A stretch of DNA of 59,495 nucleotides, taken from positions 12,860-72,354 of the forward strand of contig NZ_FMXA01000012.1 in NCBI RefSeq assembly GCF_900103425.1, in the 5' to 3' direction. The translations under genes and the position numbers were made by a program. Shown here piece after piece: positions 7,491 through 14,695 of the stretch (position 1 is the stretch's first letter; each line of letters starts with the position of its first letter). The notes under the pieces were generated by a model, which worked only from the letters and a program-made list of their open reading frames with translations, ran no database searches and was not told the origin of the DNA. This stretch comes from Dialister histaminiformans. GTDB taxonomy: Bacteria > Bacillota > Negativicutes > Veillonellales > Dialisteraceae.

Positions 7491-7622
7491 AATTTCGGCC
7501 GGTCCGGGCGCATATCTCGATGGAAGAGGGAAAATCCTTCCCAGGCGTATGTCTGTATACAGCCTGAAAAGTTATTTTCCCTCTTCCATCGACCTCTGCA
7601 TCCCGGCCTGGCTCGAAATTTT
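7490..7622 (+). repeat. Palindromic element R1, copy A
   Basis: A 133-bp near-palindrome. The outer arms AAATTTCGGCCGGTCCGGG and CCCGGCCTGGCTCGAAATT pair. An internal 18-bp arm CGATGGAAGAGGGAAAAT pairs with ATTTTCCCTCTTCCATCG, and the tip holds AGGC/GCCT around CTGTATAC. It has no coding potential. Confidence 0.85.
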
Positions 7623-7655
7623 AAAGGGGTGCGGAATTTATAACGTCCGGTCTCC

Positions 7656-7747
7656 CGTTTTGGGCTGTGTCGCTTAATATGGTTTCAGAACCTCCGCGTA
7701 CCAAGTACAGCGGAGAACCTGAACCATATTGGCTTCTTGCCAAAACG
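7656..7747 (+). repeat. Palindromic element R2, first copy
   Basis: Nested inverted repeats CGTTTTGG/CCAAAACG and AATATGGTTTCAG/CTGAACCATATT around CCTCCGCGTACCAAGTACAG. Confidence 0.8.
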
Positions 7748-7778
7748 AAAGCCTGGCGCGAAATTTAGAAAGGTAAGA

Positions 7779-7913
7779 ATTTATAACGGCCGGTCCGGGC
7801 GCATATCTCGATGGAAGAGGAAAATCCTTCCCAGGCGTATGTCTGTATACAGCCTGAAAAGTTATTTTTCCTCTTCCATCGACCTCTACATCCCGACCTG
7901 GCTCGAAATTTTG
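7779..7913 (+). repeat. Palindromic element R1, copy A-prime
   Basis: Same layout as copy A. The internal arm reads GATGGAAGAGGAAAAT against ATTTTTCCTCTTCCATC: both arms have changed relative to copy A while pairing is kept with one bulge. Confidence 0.85.
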
Positions 7914-7946
7914 AAAGGGTGCGGGATTTATAACGTCCGGTCTTCC

Positions 7947-8038
7947 GTTTTGGGCTGTGTCGCTCAATATGGTTTCAGAACCTCCGCGTACCAAGTACAG
8001 CGGAGAACCTGAACCATATTGGCTTCTTGCCAAAACGA
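7947..8038 (+). repeat. Palindromic element R2, second copy
   Basis: Copy of 7656-7747 with the same nested arms; only scattered substitutions. Confidence 0.8.
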
Positions 8039-8110
8039 AAGCCTGGCTCGAAATTTTAAAAGGGTGCGGAATGTATAACGGCCGGTTCGGGTTGTTAAGG
8101 ATTATATCTC

Positions 8111-8129
8111 ATGAGCTCTGCTCATTTTT
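8111..8129 (+). terminator. Small hairpin with T run before EamA genes
   Basis: ATGAGC/GCTCAT with a three-base loop and TTTTTC tail, 21 bp before the first EamA start. It may end read-through from the repeats or act as a leader attenuator. Confidence 0.45.
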
Positions 8130-8149
8130 CTTAAAAGGAGGATTGTCTC

Positions 8150-9031
8150 GTGTCAAACCATATCCGAGGACTTATCCTCTGTGCAGCAGGTTCTCTCTGC
8201 TGGAGTATATCCGGTATTGCCGGCCAGTTTTTACTGGAAGATAAATCGTTTATCCCGTCTCAGCTTACGACGGTGCGCATGATTGGTGCGGGGCTGTTAC
8301 TGCTCGTCTGGGAGTGGTTTTCTGAAAGAGGTCTCCTGCTGTCGGTTGTGAGAGAGCGGTCCAATCGATGGAAATTGTTCTGGTTTGGTGTTATCGGGCT
8401 TATGATTACCCAGTATACGTATTTTGAGTCCATCCATTACAGCAACGCTCCAACCGCTACCATTATTTCCTATCTGCTGCCACTGATTGTGGTGGGCTGG
8501 GATTGCCTGACCAGCCGGCGCTGGCCGTATCGGAATGAGGTGTTCTGTACGGTACTGGCGTTTACCGGGACTTTTCTTCTGGTTACAGAAGGGCGCCTGG
8601 ATCAGCTGGCCGTTTCGCCACTGGCGCTTTTCTGGGGAACAAGTTCGGCGTTTACGGCTGCGTTTTACAATTTGCAGCCCCGGGGGATGATTAAGAAATA
8701 TACGGCACCGCCTGTGCTTGCCTGGGGGATGCTTATCGGCGGCCTGGTTTCCATGCCGTTTACACAGGTCTGGAATTTTGCCGGGGTGATTGACTGGGGG
8801 TCTCTGGCGGGATACCTGGTGGTCACCGTCGTGGGAACGGTGCTGTCTTTTGCTCTTTATCTCAACAGTTCCAAGTATCTGAGTGCCATGGAAATGACGA
8901 TTATTGCATCCATTGAACCTCTGGCCTCGGTGGTTCTGGAAATGATATGTTTCGGACAGATGTTTAATCTTATTGGCTTGTCCGGATTTCTGTTTATTCT
9001 TGTGGCTGTGCTGGCGGTTTCCCGGCATTGA
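8150..9031 (+). CDS. EamA/DMT family transporter, first of three
   Basis: 293 residues with ten predicted membrane helices in two EamA repeats (first SISGIAGQFLLEDKS, second from FWGTSSAFTAAFYNL). These are inner-membrane carriers or exporters of metabolites; the substrate is unknown. The GTG start follows AAAAGGAGG by eight bases. It heads a run of three paralogues; the neighbour at 9062 is its closest relative (shared SGIAGQ, LLPxVVVGWN/D, YTAPPVL/YTALPVL blocks), pointing to recent tandem duplication. The palindromic repeat array lies directly upstream. Confidence 0.9.
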   Translation: MSNHIRGLILCAAGSLCWSISGIAGQFLLEDKSFIPSQLTTVRMIGAGLLLLVWEWFSERGLLLSVVRERSNRWKLFWFGVIGLMITQYTYFESIHYSNAPTATIISYLLPLIVVGWDCLTSRRWPYRNEVFCTVLAFTGTFLLVTEGRLDQLAVSPLALFWGTSSAFTAAFYNLQPRGMIKKYTAPPVLAWGMLIGGLVSMPFTQVWNFAGVIDWGSLAGYLVVTVVGTVLSFALYLNSSKYLSAMEMTIIASIEPLASVVLEMICFGQMFNLIGLSGFLFILVAVLAVSRH

Positions 9032-9061
9032 CGGGATGCCCGGTATGGCAAAGGAGGATGT

Positions 9062-9952
9062 ATGACATTACATGCCCGCGGATTGATGCTCTGTGCGCTG
9101 GGAGCTTCCTTATGGGGGATTTCCGGCATTGCAGGGCAGTACCTGCTTCAGGATAAATCATTTTCTCCCGGGCAGCTCACGGCGATTCGTATGTTTGGTG
9201 CCGGAATCCTCCTTATGGTTGCTTTGATAATCCGACGTGACGGGAGGATCCGACTGGTTGCACCGTTGGCAGATAAACATAACTGGCCCGGAATTTTTAT
9301 CTGGGCAACCCTGGGGCTGGCGGGAACGCAGCTTACCTATTTCAAAACCATCAGCCTCAGTAATGCACCAACGGCCACCATTCTGGAATATCTGCTGCCC
9401 ATTGTGGTGGTAGGATGGAATTGTATTTCCTGGAAGCGCTGGCCTTATCGCCAGGAAATCCTGTGTACGATGCTGGCTTTTCTGGGAACGGTGCTGCTGG
9501 TGACTAAAGGGCAGTGGGGGACGCTGGCCATTTCGCCGGCTGCTTTGTTCTGGGGGATTGTATCGGCCTTTGTCACCGCCTTTTACAATATTCAGCCCAG
9601 GCAGCTTATTAAGAAATATACAGCACTTCCTGTGCTGACCTGGAGCATGCTCATGGGTGGTATGGTTCTGGTGCCTCTTACGGAGGTCTGGCATTTTACC
9701 GGAGTGATTGACTGGCAGTCTCTGGCCGCTTATCTGGTGGTGGTGATTCTGGGGACGGTTTGCTCTTTTGGGTTATATCTGTCCAGTGCCAGATATTTGA
9801 GCGCGGTGGAGATGACGGTGATTGCCGCGGTTGAGCCACTTTCTTCTGTGGTGCTGGCTGCTTTGTTCTTTGGACAGACATTTGGTCTTATGGAACTGGC
9901 AGGGATTGCATTGATTATTGGGGCCGTACTGGAAATTTCTATCCGTGGCTGA
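9062..9952 (+). CDS. EamA/DMT family transporter, second of three
   Basis: 296 residues, ten membrane helices, two EamA repeats. It is clearly homologous along its whole length to the gene at 8150 (LMLCALGASLWGISGIAGQ, DKSFSPGQLTAIRM, SNAPTATILEYLLPIVVVG). It starts 30 bp after the previous stop with AAAGGAGG in the gap, so the two are probably co-transcribed. A terminator follows. Confidence 0.9.
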   Translation: MTLHARGLMLCALGASLWGISGIAGQYLLQDKSFSPGQLTAIRMFGAGILLMVALIIRRDGRIRLVAPLADKHNWPGIFIWATLGLAGTQLTYFKTISLSNAPTATILEYLLPIVVVGWNCISWKRWPYRQEILCTMLAFLGTVLLVTKGQWGTLAISPAALFWGIVSAFVTAFYNIQPRQLIKKYTALPVLTWSMLMGGMVLVPLTEVWHFTGVIDWQSLAAYLVVVILGTVCSFGLYLSSARYLSAVEMTVIAAVEPLSSVVLAALFFGQTFGLMELAGIALIIGAVLEISIRG

Positions 9953-9966
9953 GGACTGGCTAGGGG

Positions 9967-9990
9967 AATCCGCTGTTATGGCGGATTTTT
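9967..9990 (+). terminator. Terminator between second and third EamA genes
   Basis: AATCCGC/GCGGATT with a seven-base loop and T run. Confidence 0.7.
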
Positions 9991-10021
9991 GTTTTATTTA
10001 TAGCGGAGAAGGAGACGGGCA

Positions 10022-10906
10022 ATGAAATCACGAGGAAAAGGACTGCTGTTTGCCGGGCTGGGGGCGTCACTCTGGGGCTCGGCTGGGGTAACCGGGCAGG
10101 TGCTTATGGATAATTACCATCTTCCGGCAACGGCACTGTCGGTATGGCGGCTTATCCTTTCCGGACTCCTGCTGCTTGGCTTTGATTATCTGTTGCATCG
10201 GGAGAGTCTGCTCCGCCCCTGGAAGGACAGGGCAGATGCGTTGCGGCTGTTTGTATTTGCTGTGTTTGGGATGATGGGGACCCAGTATTTTTATTTTCGG
10301 GCTATTCAGTACAGCAATGCACCTACAGGGACCATCCTGCAGTACCTCATGTCCATACTGCTTATTTTTTATACCGCCTTTGAGGAAAGACGGTTGCCCC
10401 GGGGAATGGAAATTAGTTGCGCCATCCTGGCCATGGCCGGTACGTTTCTGGTGGTCACCGGCGGGGACTGGCATGCGGTAAAAATTTCTCAGGCGGCCTT
10501 GTTCTGGGGGCTTCTGTCGGCGCTGGCTGAGGCGGTGTATGTGGTGGAGCCAATTCCGCTTATGAAACGTTACCGCCCATCTCTTCTGGTCGGCTGGGGG
10601 ATGCTGGCCGGAGGGGTGGCACTGATTCCTTTTATGGATGCGCCCATAACGGCGGGGGTGGTTTCCTTCTCCTCACTTATGGTATTTCTTCTCTGTGTGT
10701 TATTCGGTACGGTAGTTCCCTTTCTGCTGTTTCTCATGAGTGTGGCAGAGATTTCCCCTGGGGAGGCGGGAATTCTGGGGGCTATGGAGCCGCTGTCTTC
10801 CCTGGTACTGTCCCTGCTGTTCCTTACGGTGTCCTTTTCCGGGATGCAGATAACCGGTGTGCTGGTCATTGTGGCGGCGGTAGTTCTGGTATCTTCCGGG
10901 AAATAA
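10022..10906 (+). CDS. EamA/DMT family transporter, third of three
   Basis: 294 residues, ten membrane helices. It is more diverged than the first two but shares ASLWGSAGVTGQVL, QYSNAPTGTILQYLMS and the GLLSALAEAVY start of the second EamA repeat. GGAGAAGGAG precedes the ATG. The intervening terminator suggests it is only partly co-transcribed with the first two. Substrate unknown. Confidence 0.9.
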   Translation: MKSRGKGLLFAGLGASLWGSAGVTGQVLMDNYHLPATALSVWRLILSGLLLLGFDYLLHRESLLRPWKDRADALRLFVFAVFGMMGTQYFYFRAIQYSNAPTGTILQYLMSILLIFYTAFEERRLPRGMEISCAILAMAGTFLVVTGGDWHAVKISQAALFWGLLSALAEAVYVVEPIPLMKRYRPSLLVGWGMLAGGVALIPFMDAPITAGVVSFSSLMVFLLCVLFGTVVPFLLFLMSVAEISPGEAGILGAMEPLSSLVLSLLFLTVSFSGMQITGVLVIVAAVVLVSSGK

Positions 10907-10974
10907 CATATCTTTCCTCACAAGGTTCGTGTATACTGTAACAGGAAGTTTTAATTTTCAGGAGGAATAGACAA

Positions 10975-11454
10975 ATGGCAGAAAAGAAAGTATTTGCTGA
11001 TTTCAAAACCAATCATGGCAGCTTTACCATTGAATTGTTTGCTGATAAGGCACCAATCACTGTGGGAAATTTCAGAAAGCTGGCAGAAAGCGGGTTCTAT
11101 GATGGAACCATATTCCACCGTGTCATTCGCGGATTTATGATTCAGGGTGGCGATCCGGAAGGTACCGGTTACGGTGGATCCAAGGATGTGATTCCGGATG
11201 AATTCGGCGATGGACTGACCTTCGATGAACCAGGGATTCTGGCTATGGCTAATGCAGGCCCGAACACTGGCCGTTCCCAGTTCTTCATCACCGTGGCTCC
11301 GACTCCATGGCTGCAGAACCACCATGCAATTTTCGGTAAGGTAACCGAACATTATGATGTGGTACAGACCATCAGCCGCGCTTCCACCGACTGGAGAGAC
11401 AAGCCGGTAGAAGATGTAGTGGTAGAAAAGATTACCATCCGCGAAGCTGAATAA
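10975..11454 (+). CDS. ppiB: Peptidyl-prolyl cis-trans isomerase (cyclophilin)
   Basis: 159 residues, the size of a single-domain bacterial cyclophilin. The active-site blocks are present: FHRVIRGFMIQGGDPEGTG, LAMANAGPNTGRSQFFIT and HAIFGKV. It speeds proline isomerisation during folding. There is no signal peptide, so it is cytoplasmic. AGGAGG lies before the ATG, and a TATACT -10 at 10932 suggests its own promoter. It is followed by a terminator. Confidence 0.95.
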   Translation: MAEKKVFADFKTNHGSFTIELFADKAPITVGNFRKLAESGFYDGTIFHRVIRGFMIQGGDPEGTGYGGSKDVIPDEFGDGLTFDEPGILAMANAGPNTGRSQFFITVAPTPWLQNHHAIFGKVTEHYDVVQTISRASTDWRDKPVEDVVVEKITIREAE

Positions 11455-11466
11455 CAGGGACAAGGC

Positions 11467-11506
11467 AAAAGGCTGCTTCATGGCGCATGTCATGAGGCGG
11501 CCTTTT
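11467..11506 (+). terminator. Terminator after cyclophilin
   Basis: AAAAGGCTGCTTCATG pairs with CATGAGGCGGCCTTTT. The arms are T-rich or A-rich at the base, so it can work in either direction. Confidence 0.7.
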
Positions 11507-11552
11507 CGCATGCCACAAGCAGGAAGTGGAGCATGGAGTTGATACAGGGAAA

Positions 11553-11660
11553 GGGGAAGTAGAATGCTGTATGTTTGTATGAAGGAAAATATAAAGATGT
11601 TACTTATTGCGTCTTTACAAAACTTTCCTTATTTTCTCAATTCTCAATCCTCTGCTCTGT
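11553..11660 (+). repeat. Interspersed repeat R4, degenerate copy
   Basis: GGAAGTAGAATGCTGTATG, TATGAAGGAAA, then ACTTTCC and CAATTCTCA blocks match 38960-39065 in the same order. Part of the same block is at 47141-47175. Confidence 0.65.
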
Positions 11661-11700
11661 CTTTTCTGCACCGACCATGAGCCGCAGGTTCGTACATGGT

Positions 11701-11729
11701 TTGTTTGCCTTTCTTTCCTATGATAAAAT
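11701..11729 (+). promoter_or_regulatory. Putative promoter of pilin gene, long structured leader
   Basis: TTGTTT, 17-bp spacer, TAAAAT. The predicted leader is about 180 nt (to 11916) and folds locally: ATGCTGC/GCAGCAT at 11751-11768 and CGATT/AATCG nearby. I could not match it to a known riboswitch; it lacks an obvious c-di-GMP-I core. Confidence 0.4.
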
Positions 11730-11916
11730 AATAGATGTAAGTTTTTGCTATGCTGCCAATGCAGCATGACGATTTGGGGAATTCCTGCCGCCGGCATAAT
11801 CGTTCATGGAAATATAGATTCTGTGAGCCTGACTGCGCTGTGGTCATCATGGACTGTCTCTGTGGGGATGGAGTACGGTCGTGAGGGGCGGGGATAGAAG
11901 AGAGGGGAGAAAACTT

Positions 11917-12306
11917 ATGGAATCATTGTCTTTACAGAGAAGAGCGGGGTTTACGTTCCTTGAAGTGATGATTGTGGTGATGATTATCGGTATTCTGGCG
12001 GCGATGGCTGTTCCCGGACTGGCCGGGGCGGCAGATGCGGCTAAGGATGCGAGAATCCGGTCGGATTTGCAGACCATCGGATCGGCAGTGGAGCTTTATC
12101 ATGTGCAGCATGGGGCTTATCCGGATTCTCTGGATGCACTGGCAGAGTCGGGAAACGGGAAGGACGGGTATCTGAAATCTGTTCCCGAATCGCCGGATGA
12201 AAAGACATCCTATACACTGAATACATCCACAGGGGAAGTAACCTGTACTTTTAATAATAAAACTTACTCGTCTTACGGAACCAGTAAGGCATCTTCTGGT
12301 GCGTAA
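11917..12306 (+). CDS. Type IV prepilin / type II pseudopilin (PilA/GspG-like)
   Basis: 129 residues. A class III leader ends at RRAG|FTFLEVMIV: Gly at -1, Phe at +1, Glu at +5, followed by the hydrophobic helix (VMIVVMIIGILAAMAVPGL) and a GspG/PilA-like soluble part (DLQTIGSAVELYHVQHGAYP). After cleavage and methylation by the prepilin peptidase it would polymerise into a pilus or pseudopilus. The ATG at 11917 follows GAGGGGAG; the longer upstream frame is not needed. It is first in the pilin region and the most likely major subunit. Confidence 0.9.
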   Translation: MESLSLQRRAGFTFLEVMIVVMIIGILAAMAVPGLAGAADAAKDARIRSDLQTIGSAVELYHVQHGAYPDSLDALAESGNGKDGYLKSVPESPDEKTSYTLNTSTGEVTCTFNNKTYSSYGTSKASSGA

Positions 12307-12338
12307 CGTTTATAGTCTGGCTTTTCAGGAGGCTTTTT

Positions 12339-13019
12339 ATGGCAGATAGACCTGTAAATAATCATAAGGGCATAGCAAAGTTTCTGACTTACGAAGGTCG
12401 CATCAGCCGAAAGCAGTTCATGATTTATCACCTGTACGCCTTCGTGGTGTGTATTACTTTGCTGAATCTGTTTCTTCTGGCATTTCCGGCCTGGAAGCTG
12501 GAGGCGCTTAAGGGCGCTGTAGGACTGTTCTGCCTGATCAGTCTGTTCTTCTGGGCAAGACGGGCGCACGATCTGGGCTGGGATGCCCGTTTCATCCCCG
12601 TGCTGGCCGCAGCCAATCTGGTGGTATATGTATTGGATAGTCAGGGGATTCTGAGCGGTTCCGCTCATGTGGTTATCGGGCAGGGACTGCAGTTCCTTAC
12701 CGGCGGCCTTTTCATGTATCTGCTCATGCAGCCAGGACATGTGGGGGCTAACGCATTTGGAGAAGATCCGGTAGAAGAGGAGCGGGAAAACCTGAAACGG
12801 AAACGGGAAGAATTCCGTGAATTTAAGAAAAAGAGGGAAGCTCTCCGGGAAAAGGTGAGGAGAGAGCAGGAAAAGCGGGAATACTGGAAGGATGCCATCA
12901 GCGGTGAGCCGATTGATGTGGAACCGGTGGAGAATAAACCGGTAGATCACCGGGTGGTGGAAGAATATACTGAGGAATTAAGGAAACACCAGGAAGAAAC
13001 GGGGCACCATATCCACTGA
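12339..13019 (+). CDS. DUF805 membrane protein with charged coiled-coil tail
   Basis: 226 residues. Residues ~15-135 carry the DUF805 signature (YEGRISRKQFMIYHL and ARRAHDLGWDARF) with four membrane helices. Residues ~140-226 are a very charged helix (EEERENLKRKREEFREFKKK), likely cytoplasmic coiled coil, which most DUF805 proteins lack. Function unknown. It lies 32 bp after the pilin gene and AGGAGG precedes its ATG, so it is probably co-transcribed, then cut off by a terminator at 13066. Confidence 0.8.
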   Translation: MADRPVNNHKGIAKFLTYEGRISRKQFMIYHLYAFVVCITLLNLFLLAFPAWKLEALKGAVGLFCLISLFFWARRAHDLGWDARFIPVLAAANLVVYVLDSQGILSGSAHVVIGQGLQFLTGGLFMYLLMQPGHVGANAFGEDPVEEERENLKRKREEFREFKKKREALREKVRREQEKREYWKDAISGEPIDVEPVENKPVDHRVVEEYTEELRKHQEETGHHIH

Positions 13020-13065
13020 TACGGTCTGGGGAGGCCAGGTGGACAGGGCGTAAGGGAAATGACAG

Positions 13066-13098
13066 GCGCAGTGGGCTTCGGCTCATTGCGCTTTTTTT
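13066..13098 (+). terminator. Terminator after DUF805 gene
   Basis: GCGCAGTGGGC pairs with GCTCATTGCGC around TTCG, followed by seven T. The prepilin peptidase starts only 15 bp later, so partial read-through is likely. Confidence 0.75.
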
Positions 13099-13112
13099 AT
13101 GGGGGAAAATAC

Positions 13113-13667
13113 ATGGGGAATAACATCAGGGGAATGTTACAATGCCTGGGAAATCCGGTGTACGGGTTTCCCTGCTATATAGCTCTGGCCGCACTGGCGG
13201 TATGTGTGAGCAGCTGGCTGGGGTATAAAGGGGCAGCAGGAGGACTGCTGTTTTCTCTGCTGCTGTGTTTTCCTGCATGGGAGGACTGGAATACCCGGCT
13301 TATATCCGATGTCTGGAGCCTGGCCCTGCTGGGGCTTGGGCTTATCTGGCAGCCATTTGACGGAAGGAGGCTGCTTTTTTCCTATGCCGTGCTGGCAGCG
13401 TTCTGGCTGATTCTTTATGCATGTAAAAGGGGAGGTGCCGGCATGGGGGATGTGGGACTTTCGGCGGCGGTTGCCTGCTGGCTTACGCCGGGAGAGGTTG
13501 TGCTGTTTCTCTGGTTTTCATCGGCAGCGGGGGCACTTTGTCTGCTGCCGCTTTATCTGATGAAAAGGCAGCGGGAAATTCCTTTTGCGCCTTTTCTGGC
13601 TGCAGGGGGGATTATGGCCTATGTGTGGGGACAACAAATCATATCGTGGTATATTTCGTTTTGCTGA
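13113..13667 (+). CDS. Prepilin peptidase (A24 family, PilD-like)
   Basis: 184 residues. It is an integral membrane aspartic protease: the two catalytic Asp regions are AWEDWNTRLISD and the GxGD-type GAGMGDVGL. It lacks the N-terminal Cys-rich methyltransferase domain of full PilD, so it is the short form. It would cleave the leaders of the pilin-like proteins around it. Start 13113 (MGNNIRG) is chosen because a longer frame from 13059 runs through the terminator hairpin. The next gene starts inside its 3' end in another frame. Confidence 0.85.
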   Translation: MGNNIRGMLQCLGNPVYGFPCYIALAALAVCVSSWLGYKGAAGGLLFSLLLCFPAWEDWNTRLISDVWSLALLGLGLIWQPFDGRRLLFSYAVLAAFWLILYACKRGGAGMGDVGLSAAVACWLTPGEVVLFLWFSSAAGALCLLPLYLMKRQREIPFAPFLAAGGIMAYVWGQQIISWYISFC

Positions 13668-14130
13668 AAGGACGGGGATGCTGCTTCTGGAATGTCTGCT
13701 CGCTGCATCGCTTCTGGCACTTATGGTGTCAGCCTGGCCGGCTGCGGTATCGTGGCATGAGGAGTATGTGCTGTATCTGGCAGCAAAAGAACTGCAGATG
13801 GCCATTCGGGAGGCACAGGTGCAGGCGAAGAATGATGATGTCCATTACCGTGGAGCCGCCGAAGGGGTGATATTCCGCTGCTTTATGCGGAATGGACGGG
13901 TAAGATATGAAACGTATCGCGGTGTAGAGCGGACGCATCCGTCAGGGAATCTGCCCTGCGGGGTGTCTCTTTCCGGTAATGGTACAGCACCGAAGATGGT
14001 CTTCTGCCGGGATGGTTTTGCCGGCCGCAGCAGGATTTATTCGTACCGGCTTACTTCCGGCGGCGGGAAGCATGCCCTGGTGGTGGTATGTGCCATGTAC
14101 ACCGGGCGTGTGCAGATCCGACGGGGGTGA
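13621..14130 (+). CDS. Minor pseudopilin (GspH/FimT-like)
   Basis: 169 residues from ATG 13621. The leader is processed at ERTG|MLLLECLLAAS: Gly -1, Met +1, Glu +5, then a hydrophobic helix. The soluble part (AAKELQMAIREAQVQAKN, then a Cys-containing beta region) is GspH/FimT-like. It overlaps the prepilin peptidase gene by 47 bp in a different frame, which suggests translational coupling; CAGGGGGG lies about ten bases upstream of the start. Start choice is moderate. Confidence 0.75.
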   Translation: MCGDNKSYRGIFRFAERTGMLLLECLLAASLLALMVSAWPAAVSWHEEYVLYLAAKELQMAIREAQVQAKNDDVHYRGAAEGVIFRCFMRNGRVRYETYRGVERTHPSGNLPCGVSLSGNGTAPKMVFCRDGFAGRSRIYSYRLTSGGGKHALVVVCAMYTGRVQIRRG

Positions 14131-14134
14131 ATGG

Positions 14135-14506
14135 ATGGGAGGACGGAGAAAAGGCCTGGTCCTGCTCTGGACGCAGTTGTGTATCTTTCTGGTCATGTCC
14201 ATGGCGCTGGGGGCATTATGCATGCTGCGTACGGCGATTACACGGGAAGAGGCATGTGAACGGGCGGCAGGGAGAATCTATCTTGCACAGGAAGTTATGG
14301 AGAAGATAAAATATAAAGAGAAGACGCAGCGGTTCATGGCTGTCCCGGAGGGAGCCGTGGAACGGGGCGGACAGATATTTTACGTAACGGTGCGGGAAAA
14401 ACCGGAAGAAATCCGGGGGATTCCTCTGCTTTGTGTCCAGGTGTCAGTCAGGGACAGGCAGGGACAGGAAACGCTGTTTATTACCCACAGGAAAAGGAAG
14501 GAATAA
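14135..14506 (+). CDS. Minor pseudopilin-like protein (PilV/GspI-like)
   Basis: 123 residues with one N-terminal membrane helix (GLVLLWTQLCIFLVMSMALGALC). The context and EEACERAAGRIYLAQEVMEKI fit a GspI/PilV-type minor pilin, but the helix start RRKG|LVLLW has no Glu at +5, so it may escape normal methylation or cleavage. ATG 14135 follows ACGGGGGTGA, four bases after the previous stop. Exact class is uncertain. Confidence 0.65.
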   Translation: MGGRRKGLVLLWTQLCIFLVMSMALGALCMLRTAITREEACERAAGRIYLAQEVMEKIKYKEKTQRFMAVPEGAVERGGQIFYVTVREKPEEIRGIPLLCVQVSVRDRQGQETLFITHRKRKE

Positions 14507-14509
14507 CCA

Positions 14510-14680
14510 ATGGCCAGAAAATCATTTGAAGGAATGAGTGATGTAGAAATCCGCCAGTATATGATTGAACGGGATAAGAGGAACAAGAAGATTATATTTA
14601 TGATTGTTCTTGCCGTGATCACTATTGCGCCAGCTGTGGCGCGGTACAAGGAAATACTGACGCTGCTCATGGGGAAATAA
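14510..14680 (+). CDS. Small single-span membrane protein in pilin operon
   Basis: 56 residues: a charged N-terminus (MARKSFEGMSDVEIRQYM, ERDKRNKK), one membrane helix (IIFMIVLAVITIAPAVA) and a short tail (RYKEILTLLMGK). GGAAGGAAT precedes the ATG, which lies three bases after the previous stop; the next gene starts 15 bp on. Spacing and codon use fit a real gene. I do not recognise it. Topology by the positive-inside rule puts the N-terminus in the cytoplasm. It could be an assembly or stability factor for the pilus machine. Confidence 0.75.
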   Translation: MARKSFEGMSDVEIRQYMIERDKRNKKIIFMIVLAVITIAPAVARYKEILTLLMGK

Positions 14681-14695
14681 CAGGGGGAATATTTC

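Larger units (their letters stand above)
7497..8079 (+). repeat. Two tandem 291-292-bp repeat units
   Basis: The sequence from GGCCGGTCCGGGCGC at 7497 restarts at 7788 and begins again, degenerate, at 8080, giving periods of 291 and 292 bp. Each unit has one R1 element followed by a second hairpin (R2). The units differ by few substitutions. The 7491-8149 gap holds no gene; reading frames in it come from the repeats. Confidence 0.9.

Noticed and set aside
7490-8080. CRISPR array
   Set aside because: Only two units of 291 bp with no short spacers; the internal symmetry is hairpin, and no cas gene is present.
7674-8244. Short frames within the tandem repeats encoding similar peptides
   Set aside because: They fall wholly in palindromic repeats, occur in several frames and strands, and lack start signals.
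11575-11769. Small frame of 64 codons before the pilin gene
   Set aside because: It starts in repeat R4 and runs through promoter-like and hairpin sequence, with no ribosome binding site.
11881-11916. Longer start for the pilin gene
   Set aside because: It would lengthen the leader and place the ribosome binding site inside the coding region; ATG 11917 gives a normal short leader.
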